Positions 15,541 to 25,018 of a stretch of DNA of 40,157 nt are shown here, one piece after another. Source of the stretch: Akkermansiaceae bacterium UBA4589 (GTDB taxonomy: Bacteria; Verrucomicrobiota; Verrucomicrobiia; Verrucomicrobiales; Akkermansiaceae). The DNA lies in NCBI GenBank assembly GCA_002387565.1, contig DGJT01000028.1, forward strand, positions 1 to 40,157. Direction: 5' to 3'. The stretch's first letter is position 1. Every line of letters starts with the position of its first letter. Below the pieces are notes generated by a model that saw nothing but the letters and a program-made list of their open reading frames with translations, did not search any database and was not told the DNA's origin. Both the position numbers and the translations under genes were made by a program.

Positions 15541-16566
15541 TTAAATAAAGGTTTTAGCCAATTTTGTGAAAATTGAGCTAGTTGGACTATGTTTAGGTTT
15601 CAATGCCGCCGCCGGTAACCCTTGATCCGCTTGCTCTCTGGTCTGCTCTTCGAGTGGGACTTGGGCGAGTAGCGGGATACCGAGGCGCTTGGCTTCGCGT
15701 TGACCGCCGTCTTTGCCAAAGAGGTAGTATTTCTTGCCATGTTCGCATTCGAACCATGCCATGTTTTCAATGAGACCGAGTAGAGGCACGTTGACCTTTT
15801 CAAACATGCTGACGGCTTTTCTGGCGTCTATGAGTGCAACCTCTTGCGGAGTGGTGACAATGATAGCTCCTGTTAAATCCACGGTTTGCACAATCGTGAG
15901 TTGGATATCACCAGTACCTGGAGGGAGGTCGAGGATGAGGATGTCGAGCTCGCCTTCAAAATCCCAAGCGACATCTTCTAAAAATTGTTGGGTGTAACGG
16001 GTGGCGAGAGGTCCACGCACAATAACAGGTGACCCCTCTTGCAGGAGAAGTCCCATGGACATGAAGGCGACTCCATGTGCTTTTTGTGGGATCATGCGGT
16101 CATCATTATCCACATAAGGGGTTTCCTCGTTGCCCATCATGTGCGCAATAGATGGTCCGTATAAATCACAGTCACAGAGTCCGACCTTGAGCCCTTGGGC
16201 TGCTAGAGCCACGGCAAGGTTAGCTGAGGTGGTGGATTTACCGACACCGCCTTTGCCTGAAGCAATGGCGATGACTTTTTTGACGCCTTTGAGAGGCTTT
16301 TTACCCATGGCTTGTGGGGGTTCTTTGATTTCGATGTCGACTTGAGCGACACGGATTTCTGCCATGTTTTCTAGAGCTTCTCTGATTTCACCGTAGAGTT
16401 GTTTAGGGATATTGGCGTCACGAGTTTGAATCGTGAGTTTGACAGCGACCTCGTCCCCGTTGATATCGATGCTTTGAATAAGCCCAAACGCTACAATATC
16501 TCGAGAAAAACCAGGGTATTTGATAGTTTTGAGTACTTCTAAAATCTGTTCGTTATTCAAGCTCAT
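15541..16566 (-). CDS. apbC: Mrp/NBP35 family Fe-S cluster carrier ATPase
   Basis: The protein is a P-loop ATPase that binds and hands over Fe-S clusters. The 341 residues comprise an N-terminal MIP18/DUF59 domain (about 1-85), then the deviant Walker A GKGGVGKSTT (104-113). These are followed by DCDLYGPSIAHMMG, the LDLPPGTGDIQLTIVQ block, TTPQEVALIDARKAVSMF and a C-terminal IENMAWFECEHGKKYYLFG, where the usual CxxC is reduced to a single Cys. That change is worth noting, because the CxxC normally binds the cluster between subunits. It is divergent from the molybdopterin oxidoreductase, an Fe-S protein that could be a client. Confidence 0.92.
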   Translation of the reverse strand: MSLNNEQILEVLKTIKYPGFSRDIVAFGLIQSIDINGDEVAVKLTIQTRDANIPKQLYGEIREALENMAEIRVAQVDIEIKEPPQAMGKKPLKGVKKVIAIASGKGGVGKSTTSANLAVALAAQGLKVGLCDCDLYGPSIAHMMGNEETPYVDNDDRMIPQKAHGVAFMSMGLLLQEGSPVIVRGPLATRYTQQFLEDVAWDFEGELDILILDLPPGTGDIQLTIVQTVDLTGAIIVTTPQEVALIDARKAVSMFEKVNVPLLGLIENMAWFECEHGKKYYLFGKDGGQREAKRLGIPLLAQVPLEEQTREQADQGLPAAALKPKHSPTSSIFTKLAKTFI

Positions 16567-16687
16567 GCATAGGGTATAAGCTGAGCTTTTTAAAATGACA
16601 AGTTGAGACTTTTGGAAATAGGCAAGTTTATGAATATTCTAGTCAGATTCAATTGATTTATTAGTGCCATTATGCTACATGCATGGC

Positions 16688-19021
16688 ATGAATTCAGCTC
16701 AAACTACAGCAAAGAACTCTACCACAGATTTAAACCTTGAACTTGGAGATACTCCTTTTGAGGAAGCTCATTTATTAGAACAGAAAAAACCTAAGACATG
16801 GGCAGCTGGTAATCACGCCGTAACCTCATCTCTTAAACACGTATTTTCTCAAGCAGATCCACTACGTGGCACTAAGGCTTTACTCGGGTTGAATCAGTTT
16901 GGTGGTTTTGATTGTCCTAGTTGTGCTTGGCCTGACCCTGATGAAGAGCGCGCAATAACTGAATTTTGTGAAAATGGCGCCAAAGCAATTGCTTCTGAAG
17001 CTACGAGTCGCACAATCACTCCTGAATTTTTCCAAGAATATAGTATTAATGACTTACTCTCTAAGAGTGATTACTGGTATGAACAACAAGGAAGACTCAC
17101 TCAACCTGTGATTCGCAGAGAAGGAGCTACCCATTTCGAGGTGCTTGAATGGGAAGAGGCTTTTAAAATTATAGGCAAAGAGCTCAAATCACTGCCTAGC
17201 AAAGATGATGCTATTTTCTACACTTCAGGACGTGCTAGTAATGAGGCAGCGTTCTTATATCAACTCTTTGTGCGTAAGTTTGGTACTAATAATCTACCTG
17301 ACTGTTCGAATATGTGTCACGAATCTAGTGGCGCTGCAATGACTGAATCTATAGGTGTTGGTAAAGGCACAGTGACCCTCGATGATTTTAAAGCGGCTGA
17401 TATTGTATTTTGTATTGGTCAGAATCCAGGCACGAACCACCCTCGTATGCTCAGCGCCCTCGAAAGCACTGTCGAGCATGGCGGCAAAGTTATCGCGGTT
17501 AACCCATTAGTTGAAGCTGGGTTGTTAGGTTTTGCTCATCCACAAAAGGTTTCTGGAATGTTGAATAAGAGCACTTCACTTGCGAGTGAGTATTTACAGG
17601 TGAAGCCTAATGGTGATTTTGCCCTGATTCGTGGTGTGAATAAAGCTATTTTTGAACTCATGAATACCAAGCAAGGTTTGATTGACTGGGACTTTGTAGA
17701 GAATGAAACTCAAGGGTTTAAAGCTTTTGAAACAGCTGTGAAAGGCACGAGCTGGGAGGACATCGTTGCCAAATCAGGCATCAGCAAGGAAGTGATTAAA
17801 GCACTCGCTCAAACCATAGCTAAGACAAAGAAACGTATTATCACTTGCTGGGCCATGGGGCTTACTCAGCAGAAAAATGCGGTTGCCACTATTCAAGAGA
17901 TTACTAATTTACATCTCATGCTTGGTGCTATAGGCAAAGAAGGAGCAGGCCTCTGCCCTGTACGTGGTCACAGTAATGTACAAGGTGACCGCACAATGGG
18001 TGTTTTTGAAAAAATGCCAGAAGAGTTTCATGATAGCCTTGATAAAGTGTTTAAATTTAAATCACCTCGTGCTCATGGTTACGATGTGGTAGCCGCGATT
18101 AAGGCGATGTATGCTGAAGCGGGGAAAATATTTATTGGCTTAGGCGGGAACTTCCTCCAGGCATCTCCTGACACACGTTACACAGCCCAAGCGCTGAAAA
18201 ACTGTCGCCTCACCGCTCATATTGGAACTAAGCTCAATCGTGGTCACCTTATTACTGGAGAGATGGGACTCATCCTGCCTTGTTTAGGTCGTAGTGATAT
18301 GGATCATCAAGCTACAGGCCCACAATTTATCTCTTGTGAAAACTCCATGAGTATTGTGCATATGTCTAAAGGCACTTTAGAACCTGTGTCAGATAATCTT
18401 AAGAGTGAAGTGGCAATTATCACGCATATCGCAGAAGCAACACTACGTGCTAACAAGAATTTAACTTGGGAAACTTGGCGTAATGATTACGATCAAATTC
18501 GCAAAGCTGTGGAGAAAACTATCCCAGGTTTTGAGAACTTTAATGCTCGTGTCCGTCAAGACGAAGGTTTCTACTTACCAAATACAGCTAAAGAGAGAGT
18601 CTGGGAAACCGCTACGAAAAAAGCTAATTTCTCCAACTATGAGTTGAGTTCTTTTGAAGTAGCTAAAGGGCATCTCATCTTACAAACTCTACGTAGTCAT
18701 GATCAATACAATACAACAGTTTATGGCATGCATGACAGATATCGTGGTATTGCCCATGCTCGTCGTATCATTTTCATCAATCCAGAAGATTTAAAAGAGC
18801 TTAATATCAAACCTATGCAGCTCGTAGATATTACGAGCCACTGGGGTGATGAAACACGCACCATTGTTAAATTCCAAGCAATTGCTTATGATATGCCTCG
18901 TGGCGCTGCTGCGGCTTACTTCCCCGAGGCAAATCCTCTCGTGGCCATCGATAGTATTGCAGATATCAGCTTGACTCCTACCAGTAAAGCGATTGAAATA
19001 AGCATTAAGCCAAGCCATTAA
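16688..19021 (+). CDS. FdhF/YdeP family molybdopterin oxidoreductase
   Basis: The protein is a molybdopterin-dependent oxidoreductase of the formate dehydrogenase alpha-like group that includes YdeP, which is linked to acid resistance in E. coli. Its substrate is not known. About 777 residues give the family length (YdeP 759). Visible blocks are GGFDCPSCAWPDP, with the CxxC near residues 76-79 that may hold an Fe-S cluster, ICHESS-like DCSNMCHESSGAAM, GQNPGTNHPRML, PVRGHSNVQGDRTMG and the C-terminal molybdopterin-binding QTLRSHDQYNTTVYGMHDRYRG. The start is uncertain: GTG 16664, ATG 16679 and ATG 16688 are in frame, and I prefer the last. No accessory gene of fdhD type is nearby. Confidence 0.9.
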   Translation: MNSAQTTAKNSTTDLNLELGDTPFEEAHLLEQKKPKTWAAGNHAVTSSLKHVFSQADPLRGTKALLGLNQFGGFDCPSCAWPDPDEERAITEFCENGAKAIASEATSRTITPEFFQEYSINDLLSKSDYWYEQQGRLTQPVIRREGATHFEVLEWEEAFKIIGKELKSLPSKDDAIFYTSGRASNEAAFLYQLFVRKFGTNNLPDCSNMCHESSGAAMTESIGVGKGTVTLDDFKAADIVFCIGQNPGTNHPRMLSALESTVEHGGKVIAVNPLVEAGLLGFAHPQKVSGMLNKSTSLASEYLQVKPNGDFALIRGVNKAIFELMNTKQGLIDWDFVENETQGFKAFETAVKGTSWEDIVAKSGISKEVIKALAQTIAKTKKRIITCWAMGLTQQKNAVATIQEITNLHLMLGAIGKEGAGLCPVRGHSNVQGDRTMGVFEKMPEEFHDSLDKVFKFKSPRAHGYDVVAAIKAMYAEAGKIFIGLGGNFLQASPDTRYTAQALKNCRLTAHIGTKLNRGHLITGEMGLILPCLGRSDMDHQATGPQFISCENSMSIVHMSKGTLEPVSDNLKSEVAIITHIAEATLRANKNLTWETWRNDYDQIRKAVEKTIPGFENFNARVRQDEGFYLPNTAKERVWETATKKANFSNYELSSFEVAKGHLILQTLRSHDQYNTTVYGMHDRYRGIAHARRIIFINPEDLKELNIKPMQLVDITSHWGDETRTIVKFQAIAYDMPRGAAAAYFPEANPLVAIDSIADISLTPTSKAIEISIKPSH

Positions 19022-19055
19022 AATATTTTAGCCACCTTTTACCCCCTTATTCATT

Positions 19056-20030
19056 ATGTCTTCAATCTCCCCTACCACTTCTGATACCGCAGTGATTTTC
19101 GGTGGCACCATTGCAATCGATCACGTTAAAACTCCTGAAAAGGAAGCCTCTAACCTCCTTGGTGGTTCTGCTTCTTATGCGGCTCTTGCAGCTAGTTTCT
19201 GGAGTGACAAGACATCTCTACTCGGTGTTATTGGTAATAACTTTCCTCAGGAGCATCTTGATTTATTCACCTCTAAATCTATCAACTTAGCGGGTATTCA
19301 AAAAGAAGATCAAGCCTCATTTGCTTGGTCAGGAGAGTACCACGAAAACATGAATGACCGCACGACGCACTCGGTCACGCTCGATATTTTAGACAACTGG
19401 TCAGTAAGTGTCCCTGAAGACCTAAAGCCAACACCAGTACTCGTGTTAGCCAACATGTCTCCTGTCAATCAGTTAGAAATGCTCGCTCAATCTACGGCAG
19501 CTAAGAGCTATATTATTGCAGACACGATGGATTTATGGATTCAGATTGATCAAGAAAATCTGTTAGAAGTCATGCAGAAAATTGACCTCTTTATCCTCAA
19601 TGATTCTGAAGCCAAAATGTTTGCTCAAACTAACAATACCATTGAGGCAGGCGAATGGTTACTCGGTAAAGGTCTCAATGCTATCATCATTAAACATGGT
19701 GAGTATGGTGCCACTTTATTTTACAAAAGCCATGATGAACAGCGTGACTATCAAATCCTACGTATCCCTGCTTACCCACTAAGCAAAGTCGTGGATCCTA
19801 CAGGAGCAGGAGATTGTTTCCTAGGTGCTTTAGCGGGAACTCTCGCTTCACAGTCACAGCTAAATCCTAAGCTTGATGATTTATTTGAAGGCATGGTTAA
19901 TGCTACAGTTCTCGCCTCTTTTGTGTGCGAAGACTTCTCTGTTGAGCGCCTCAAAAGTATTAATTTCCAAGATATCCAAGCCCGTCGCAGCGAATTCCTA
20001 GCAACCATTCACCCTAAGTTTTCTGTATAA
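19056..20030 (+). CDS. PfkB family carbohydrate kinase
   Basis: The protein is a ribokinase-like sugar or nucleoside kinase. The 324 residues contain the N-terminal GGSASYAALAAS glycine-rich block (36-47) and the PfkB signature VVDPTGAGDCFLGALAG, with the catalytic base expected at D253. NDSEAKMFA is the usual NxxE-type motif near the metal site. The substrate cannot be read from the sequence. It follows the molybdopterin oxidoreductase by 34 bp and precedes the U32 gene by about 50 bp, so the plus-strand genes from 16.7 to 22.9 kb may form one transcript. Confidence 0.9.
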   Translation: MSSISPTTSDTAVIFGGTIAIDHVKTPEKEASNLLGGSASYAALAASFWSDKTSLLGVIGNNFPQEHLDLFTSKSINLAGIQKEDQASFAWSGEYHENMNDRTTHSVTLDILDNWSVSVPEDLKPTPVLVLANMSPVNQLEMLAQSTAAKSYIIADTMDLWIQIDQENLLEVMQKIDLFILNDSEAKMFAQTNNTIEAGEWLLGKGLNAIIIKHGEYGATLFYKSHDEQRDYQILRIPAYPLSKVVDPTGAGDCFLGALAGTLASQSQLNPKLDDLFEGMVNATVLASFVCEDFSVERLKSINFQDIQARRSEFLATIHPKFSV

Positions 20031-20079
20031 GCCGCGTTTGCTTTAAATCCACAGTCAATTTACGATTCCTATTACCCCT

Positions 20080-21333
20080 ATGATGAGAGTTTCAAGAGAA
20101 GAAGTAGAGATTTTATCTCCTGCTGGTTGTTTTATTTCACTGCAAGCTGCGATTGATGCTGGTGCTGATGCTATTTATTTTGGTTTAGCTCAACTCAATA
20201 TGCGAGCTAGAGCGAGACGCTCATTCCAGCTTAAAGATTTGCAAGAAATCATGGAAACCTGTCACAAAGGCGGGGTCAAAGGTTACTTGACCATGAACAC
20301 TCTCTTGTATGATCATGATTTACTCATGGTGGACAAGATGCTCGAAGCTGCTAAAAAACACAACGTGGATGGCGTCATCGTTTCAGATATTGCCTCTATT
20401 CAAAAAGCCAATGAACTAGGTATCGAAGTCCATCTCTCTACCCAACTTTCTCTATCTAACTCTAAGTCAGTGGAGTTCTACGCTCAATTTTGTGATCGTG
20501 TGGTGCTAGCCCGTGAACTGACACTGCCTATGATTAAAAAAATCAGAGAGAGCATTGTGGAAAAGCAAATCAAAGGCATCAAAGGAGAGCTTATCGAAAT
20601 CGAGGCTTTTGCTCATGGAGCACTTTGTATTGCCGTATCTGGTAGATGCGGTATGTCACTCTTTAATTCCAATGCCTCTGCTAACCGTGGTGCCTGCGAA
20701 CAAAACTGCCGCAAGGAATACAAAGTCACTGATGTAGAAACAGGCAAGAGCCTCAAAATTGACAACAATTTTGTCATGTCACCTGAGGATATTTCAACCA
20801 TTGATTTTATGGACGAATTCCTTGATAGTGGTGTACAAGTGCTTAAAATTGAAGGCCGAGGTCGCTCACCTGAATATGTCGCCAAAGTCACTCGTGCTTA
20901 TAGAGAAGCTGTAGATGCCGTCTATGATGGCTCTTACGGTGATAAGTTCGTTAGTGATGCCTACGAAGAAATCTCATCAGTGTATAATAGAGGACTCTCC
21001 TCTGGTTACTATTTAGGCAAAGACCAAACTTGGTCAGCTGCTCACGGCTCCAAAGCCACCCATCAAAAAGTATTTGCAGGCAAGGTAAAACATTTTTATA
21101 ACAAGATAGAGGTTGCTGAAATCGAGATTCAAGCCGGCAGCATCAGTGCTACTGACACGATTATGATTCTAGGCAAGAATACTGGGGTTGCTGAAATCAA
21201 GCAACCTGAATTCCACCTCGATGGCAAACCTGCACCACAAGCAAACAAAGGTGATTTGATTTCACTCAAAGTCCCTCAGCGAGTCAAGCCTGATGACCAA
21301 GTGTATATCATCAAAGAGTTAGCCACGGTATAA
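20080..21333 (+). CDS. U32 family protein (RNA hydroxylation type 'peptidase')
   Basis: The U32 family includes TrhP and RlhA, which hydroxylate tRNA U34 or 23S rRNA C2501 using prephenate-derived chemistry, besides older collagenase annotations. The 417-residue protein opens with VEILSPAGCFISLQAAIDAGADAIYFG. It carries the family signature around 175-193 (EAFAHGALCIAVSGRCGMS), with cysteines C183, C190, C206 and C210, as expected for a bound Fe-S cluster. A C-terminal beta-barrel domain starts near residue 330. The [4Fe-4S] ferredoxin encoded next may serve it. Which RNA base it modifies, if any, is not shown. Confidence 0.88.
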   Translation: MMRVSREEVEILSPAGCFISLQAAIDAGADAIYFGLAQLNMRARARRSFQLKDLQEIMETCHKGGVKGYLTMNTLLYDHDLLMVDKMLEAAKKHNVDGVIVSDIASIQKANELGIEVHLSTQLSLSNSKSVEFYAQFCDRVVLARELTLPMIKKIRESIVEKQIKGIKGELIEIEAFAHGALCIAVSGRCGMSLFNSNASANRGACEQNCRKEYKVTDVETGKSLKIDNNFVMSPEDISTIDFMDEFLDSGVQVLKIEGRGRSPEYVAKVTRAYREAVDAVYDGSYGDKFVSDAYEEISSVYNRGLSSGYYLGKDQTWSAAHGSKATHQKVFAGKVKHFYNKIEVAEIEIQAGSISATDTIMILGKNTGVAEIKQPEFHLDGKPAPQANKGDLISLKVPQRVKPDDQVYIIKELATV

Positions 21334-21370
21334 CTCCTACTCCACAGGACTTAGCACCCACCTTGAAACC

Positions 21371-21595
21371 ATGGTTGAAATTAGACATAAGCGTTTTGAA
21401 TGCATCGGCTGTTGCCTCTGTGCTGAGCAAGCGCCTGACTACTGGAAAATGACACCAGATGGCTTAGCTACGCTTTGCCAGATTAAAAAGCACTACAAGC
21501 GTCATTACTACACCGAAGGTTGGGATCACGATTACGATAGACTTAAAGTCATTGCTGACGCCTGCCCAGTAAATATTATCAGTGTTAGTAAATAA
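21371..21595 (+). CDS. Single-cluster [4Fe-4S] ferredoxin
   Basis: The 74-residue protein has the monocluster ferredoxin pattern C11-x2-C14-x2-C17 ... C65-P, in CIGCCLCAEQAP and ACPVNII. An extra cysteine (C15) falls within the first motif. A 25-residue, Tyr/His/Lys-rich insertion (QIKKHYKRHYYTEGWDHDYDRL) sits between the two halves and is longer than in typical small ferredoxins. It is encoded 37 bp after the U32 gene and directly before an unknown membrane protein. It probably donates electrons or acts as a structural partner to the U32 enzyme; that is inferred from position. Confidence 0.88.
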   Translation: MVEIRHKRFECIGCCLCAEQAPDYWKMTPDGLATLCQIKKHYKRHYYTEGWDHDYDRLKVIADACPVNIISVSK

Positions 21596-21598
21596 GTC

Positions 21599-22918
21599 AT
21601 GCAGCAACGCTCATCCAAAACACGTACCTCTAGAAGTCTAGCTCGGCAATCAGCTAAAATTTATAAGAGGTTACAGTGGAATGTTGGAGCAACGGTTATT
21701 ATTGTCTGTATTGCTGCTTATATTTTGAGTTTGGCCTTTTATTATAATGGTCGATTTTTCCGTCAGGCACTCACACCTAAGATTGAAGCGCCTCTAGATG
21801 GCGAGGTCTATTTCAACCGCCAGATTTATGGCTTAGGTGCTTTTACGGCTGAAAAGTCATTTATCAAATGGGGTGAGCAAGCTTGGGCAGATGAGCTCTA
21901 TCTAACAAGTATTGCTTTTAAAACCTCTCCATGGAGTTACTTATTAGCCCAACCCAAGCTCATTGCTAAGTCTCCTATTGAAGCACAAAAAGTCAAACTG
22001 ACGTTTAAAAAACCATCGACTAACAGTGATTATTCTCAAAACCCTCTCTTTAAGCTGAATAATTCTTACTTTAAAGCTAGTGAATTACTCAGTCGAGAAC
22101 ATGAGATACATATCCCTCAAGAATTGCGTTTATCAGGAGAGGATTTTGACCTCAAGCGTCTGTCTTATGAACAAGTCGAAGTTAAGCTGAAAAACACTAA
22201 TTTCCATTTACATCAACATCGCCACTTAGCGGCTAAAATCGCTTCGATTTCAGGTGTCTTAGCTGGTAAAACTCTAGAGGCTAAAATCACTAATTTGAGT
22301 TTTAACAATGATGCTGATTCCTCTATTGATGCTAACATTCAGCTCAACTTCAGCAATCAAGAAGCGACGATTCAGTCTACTATAAAGACAACTCCTATTT
22401 CTTTCATCACCAAAGCAAAGCAAGGCTCAGCTTGGTTGCAAGGTGAACTCAGTTTAGCTCAAGCAGACACCAAAACTCAGTATCTAACTGGCGCTATGAG
22501 TAGTAGCACTGATTTACAGTGGCAGGATAACCCTAATCTGATTCTTCAGTCAGCAGGGCTTAAACTTCTTGAAAGCAAATTAGTGCGACTCAGTTCTGAA
22601 AAGAATCTAGCTCGATGTTCAGGCTCTCTCTATAAATCAGCTACTGAATTCAAAGGCTCTATCACTCATTACCAATCAAACTACGATTTTCGCATTACTG
22701 GTGATTGGCATCTAGATTACAATAAACACCCAAACGGCGCTCTTAATGGCACTATGCGCTTAGGCCTCCCTAGACGTGATGCTAAGCGACTGCTAACCAA
22801 AGAAGCGTATGAGGCCAGCTCCATTGGCGAAGAGAACGCCTATCGATGGCTCACATTTGAACTCTCAGGGTTTCTGCATAACGCACAGGACAATATTAAA
22901 ACTCTCATCAAGCCTTAG
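21599..22918 (+). CDS. Membrane-anchored protein of unknown function (AsmA-like shape)
   Basis: The 439-residue protein has a basic N-terminus, one membrane segment (VGATVIIVCIAAYILSLAFYY, about 30-50) and a long periplasmic part of beta-rich, weakly repetitive sequence (KLTFKKPS, ANIQLNFSNQEATIQSTIKT, FRITGDWHLDYN). This shape recalls AsmA or translocation-module inner-membrane proteins, but I see no diagnostic motif and do not assign a family. It starts 3 bp after the ferredoxin stop and ends before a terminator, so it is the last gene of this plus-strand cluster. Confidence 0.75.
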   Translation: MQQRSSKTRTSRSLARQSAKIYKRLQWNVGATVIIVCIAAYILSLAFYYNGRFFRQALTPKIEAPLDGEVYFNRQIYGLGAFTAEKSFIKWGEQAWADELYLTSIAFKTSPWSYLLAQPKLIAKSPIEAQKVKLTFKKPSTNSDYSQNPLFKLNNSYFKASELLSREHEIHIPQELRLSGEDFDLKRLSYEQVEVKLKNTNFHLHQHRHLAAKIASISGVLAGKTLEAKITNLSFNNDADSSIDANIQLNFSNQEATIQSTIKTTPISFITKAKQGSAWLQGELSLAQADTKTQYLTGAMSSSTDLQWQDNPNLILQSAGLKLLESKLVRLSSEKNLARCSGSLYKSATEFKGSITHYQSNYDFRITGDWHLDYNKHPNGALNGTMRLGLPRRDAKRLLTKEAYEASSIGEENAYRWLTFELSGFLHNAQDNIKTLIKP

Positions 22919-22940
22919 AAATAAACCTTGTCAAGGCACA

Positions 22941-22980
22941 AAAAAACTCTGCAATCTATCTAAGATGCAGAGCTTTTTAT
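22941..22980 (+). terminator. Intrinsic terminator of the 16.7-22.9 kb plus-strand cluster
   Basis: CTCTGC (22947-22952) pairs with GCAGAG (22967-22972), and inside it ATCT pairs with AGAT, with one bulged A. A T5 run follows and an A run precedes. Confidence 0.78.
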
Positions 22981-23000
22981 TTAATATTTTTTTAGGAAAA

Positions 23001-23075
23001 TGGAGCCAGATATCAGATTTGAACTGATGACCCACGGATTACAAAACCGTTGCTCTACCACTGAGCTAATCTGGC
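23001..23075 (-). tRNA. tRNA-Thr, anticodon TGT
   Basis: This is a 75-nt cloverleaf on the minus strand. The acceptor stem GCCAGAT/ATCTGGC has 7 perfect pairs, the discriminator is T, and CCA is encoded. The D arm is AGCTCAGTGGTAGAGC. The anticodon loop TTTGTAA gives TGT (reads ACA). The anticodon stem has a T-T mismatch next to the loop. The T arm is AGTTCAAATCT. Confidence 0.93.
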
Positions 23076-23094
23076 TTTCCTAAGAAGTGAATTG

Positions 23095-23123
23095 GATATA
23101 CCTAAATCAGAAAAAGTTGTCAA
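23095..23123 (-). promoter_or_regulatory. Promoter of tRNA-Thr
   Basis: On the minus strand TTGACA (23123-23118), a 17-bp spacer and TATATC (23100-23095) lie about 20 bp before the tRNA. Confidence 0.7.
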
Positions 23124-23164
23124 TATATAAGCTCAAAAAAACTTAAATATTTTTTCTTATCTAT

Positions 23165-25000
23165 TTAATGATCAACCGCAGCACCCACGCCCTTGGGAGA
23201 TCTGATATCCTCTACTAAATCTTGGATTTCCTGACTTGGTGCTGGGGTGAATCTAGCTACGGTAAATGATACCACAAAGTTTAACAACATACCTACAAAT
23301 CCAATGCCTTCAGGCGTGATACCCAATAAGTACTGGCTTGGTTTTCCACCTAAGAATTGGAAATAGATAATATAGCCTAGCGTAAAGACTATACCAGAGA
23401 TCATACCTGCTACTGCACCCTCCTTATTCATGCGTTTCGAGAAAATACCAATGAGCAAGGTAGGGAAAAATGAGGAAGCAGCCAAACCAAAGGCAAATGC
23501 CACCGTCTTAGCAATAAAAGCAGATGGCGGATTAATACCAAAATAAGCAGCAATAGCCAGTGCCGCGAATGACGCTATTCTGGCATATTTCATTTCTTGT
23601 TTATCACTGAGTTCAGGCTTGATAATTTTCTTCATCAAATCATGTGAAATCGAGGTAGATAAAACCAACAAGAGTCCAGCTGCCGTTGAAAGTGCAGCGG
23701 CAATACAACCCGCCATGAGTAGAGCTATGACCCATTTAGGCAAGCCTGCCATCTGAGGGTTAGCCATCACCATCACATCATTACCAAACCAAAGTTCATT
23801 AGGATTGGAGTGATCAATTTCATTAGTGATGAGGCGCTGTCCTAAACTGCCAAATTCTTCTTCACCATCTTTAGCGATGAGCTTATAGGTTGGTTGCTTG
23901 CCTTTAAATACGCTGAAAGTATTTGCTTCTGACTTAGCAGGTCCAAAATACTGAATCTTGCCATCACCATTTTTATCAACCCATACCATTTGTTGAGTTT
24001 TCTCAAAATCTTTAAACCAAGTAGGCACTTCTTTGTAAGAGGTTTGGTGTAATTCTTGAATCAAATTCACTCTAGAAAAAGCACCAATAGCAGGTGCTGT
24101 TAAATAAATGACTGCAATAAATAACAGAGTCCAGCAAGCTGATTTACGTACAGCGGCTACATCCTTGACCGTAAAAAATCTCACAATCACATGTGGCAAA
24201 CCAGCGGTACCACACATCAAAGCAGCTGTGATACAAAACATGTTAATTTTGGATAACTTGCCAGAGGTGTACTCCTGAAAACCTATCTGAGTATTAATCG
24301 CATTAATTTTATCTAAAAAGGAAATAGACTCCGCTCCTTGAGTTGGATTACCTGCAGTAAAATCTCCAATCAAACCTAACTGAGGAATCATGTTGTTGGT
24401 TAAAACAATAGATATAAAAATGGCCGGTATGGTGTAAGCAAATGCCATCACACAATATTGAGCTACTTGAGTATAGGTGATACCCTTCATGCCTCCTAAT
24501 CCAGCATAGAAAAATACAATACTAGCGCCAATAATCACTCCTGCTGGTATTCCAATTCCAAATAATTGGGAGAAGACAACACCGACGCCTCGCATCTGCC
24601 CCATGATGTAAGTCATGCAGATGAAAATAGCGCAAATAACAGCGACCGCACGTGCTACTTTTGAATAGTATCTATCACCCACAAAGTCAGGCACCGTTGC
24701 CTTACCAAATTTGCGCAAATAAGGCACCATAAGTATGGTTAGTAATACAAACCCACCTGTCCAGCCCATCAAGAACCTAGAAGCATCATAGCCACTTATA
24801 GCGACAGCTCCCGCCATAGAAATAAAAGTGGCTGCAGACATCCAATCAGCAGCTGTCGCCATACCGTTAGCTAGTGGCGAGACTCCTCCTCCAGCAGTAT
24901 AGTACTCCTTAGTGGATCCAGCTCTAGATCTAATAGCGATGACAATGTAAACGGCAAATGATAAGCCGATAAAAATAAAATTAACCCATTTTTGATCCAT
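23165..25000 (-). CDS. Sodium:solute symporter, acetate-type (ActP/VC_2705-like)
   Basis: This 611-residue SSS-family symporter has about 13 predicted membrane helices. The N-terminal TKEYYTAGGGVSPLANGMATAADWMSAATFISMAG is the hallmark of acetate/monocarboxylate symporters. GTAGLPHVIVRFFTVKDVAAVRKS also matches ActP. Between helices it carries a soluble insert of about 100 residues (roughly 320-425) that includes DKNGDGKIQY (342-351), an EF-hand-like calcium-loop pattern. The insert and the neighbouring DUF4212 gene are typical of the VC_2705 branch. The substrate is probably a short-chain carboxylate. It is encoded 18 bp after the DUF4212 gene. Confidence 0.9.
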   Translation of the reverse strand: MDQKWVNFIFIGLSFAVYIVIAIRSRAGSTKEYYTAGGGVSPLANGMATAADWMSAATFISMAGAVAISGYDASRFLMGWTGGFVLLTILMVPYLRKFGKATVPDFVGDRYYSKVARAVAVICAIFICMTYIMGQMRGVGVVFSQLFGIGIPAGVIIGASIVFFYAGLGGMKGITYTQVAQYCVMAFAYTIPAIFISIVLTNNMIPQLGLIGDFTAGNPTQGAESISFLDKINAINTQIGFQEYTSGKLSKINMFCITAALMCGTAGLPHVIVRFFTVKDVAAVRKSACWTLLFIAVIYLTAPAIGAFSRVNLIQELHQTSYKEVPTWFKDFEKTQQMVWVDKNGDGKIQYFGPAKSEANTFSVFKGKQPTYKLIAKDGEEEFGSLGQRLITNEIDHSNPNELWFGNDVMVMANPQMAGLPKWVIALLMAGCIAAALSTAAGLLLVLSTSISHDLMKKIIKPELSDKQEMKYARIASFAALAIAAYFGINPPSAFIAKTVAFAFGLAASSFFPTLLIGIFSKRMNKEGAVAGMISGIVFTLGYIIYFQFLGGKPSQYLLGITPEGIGFVGMLLNFVVSFTVARFTPAPSQEIQDLVEDIRSPKGVGAAVDH

Positions 25001-25018
25001 GATTCTGTGTCTTTAAAA

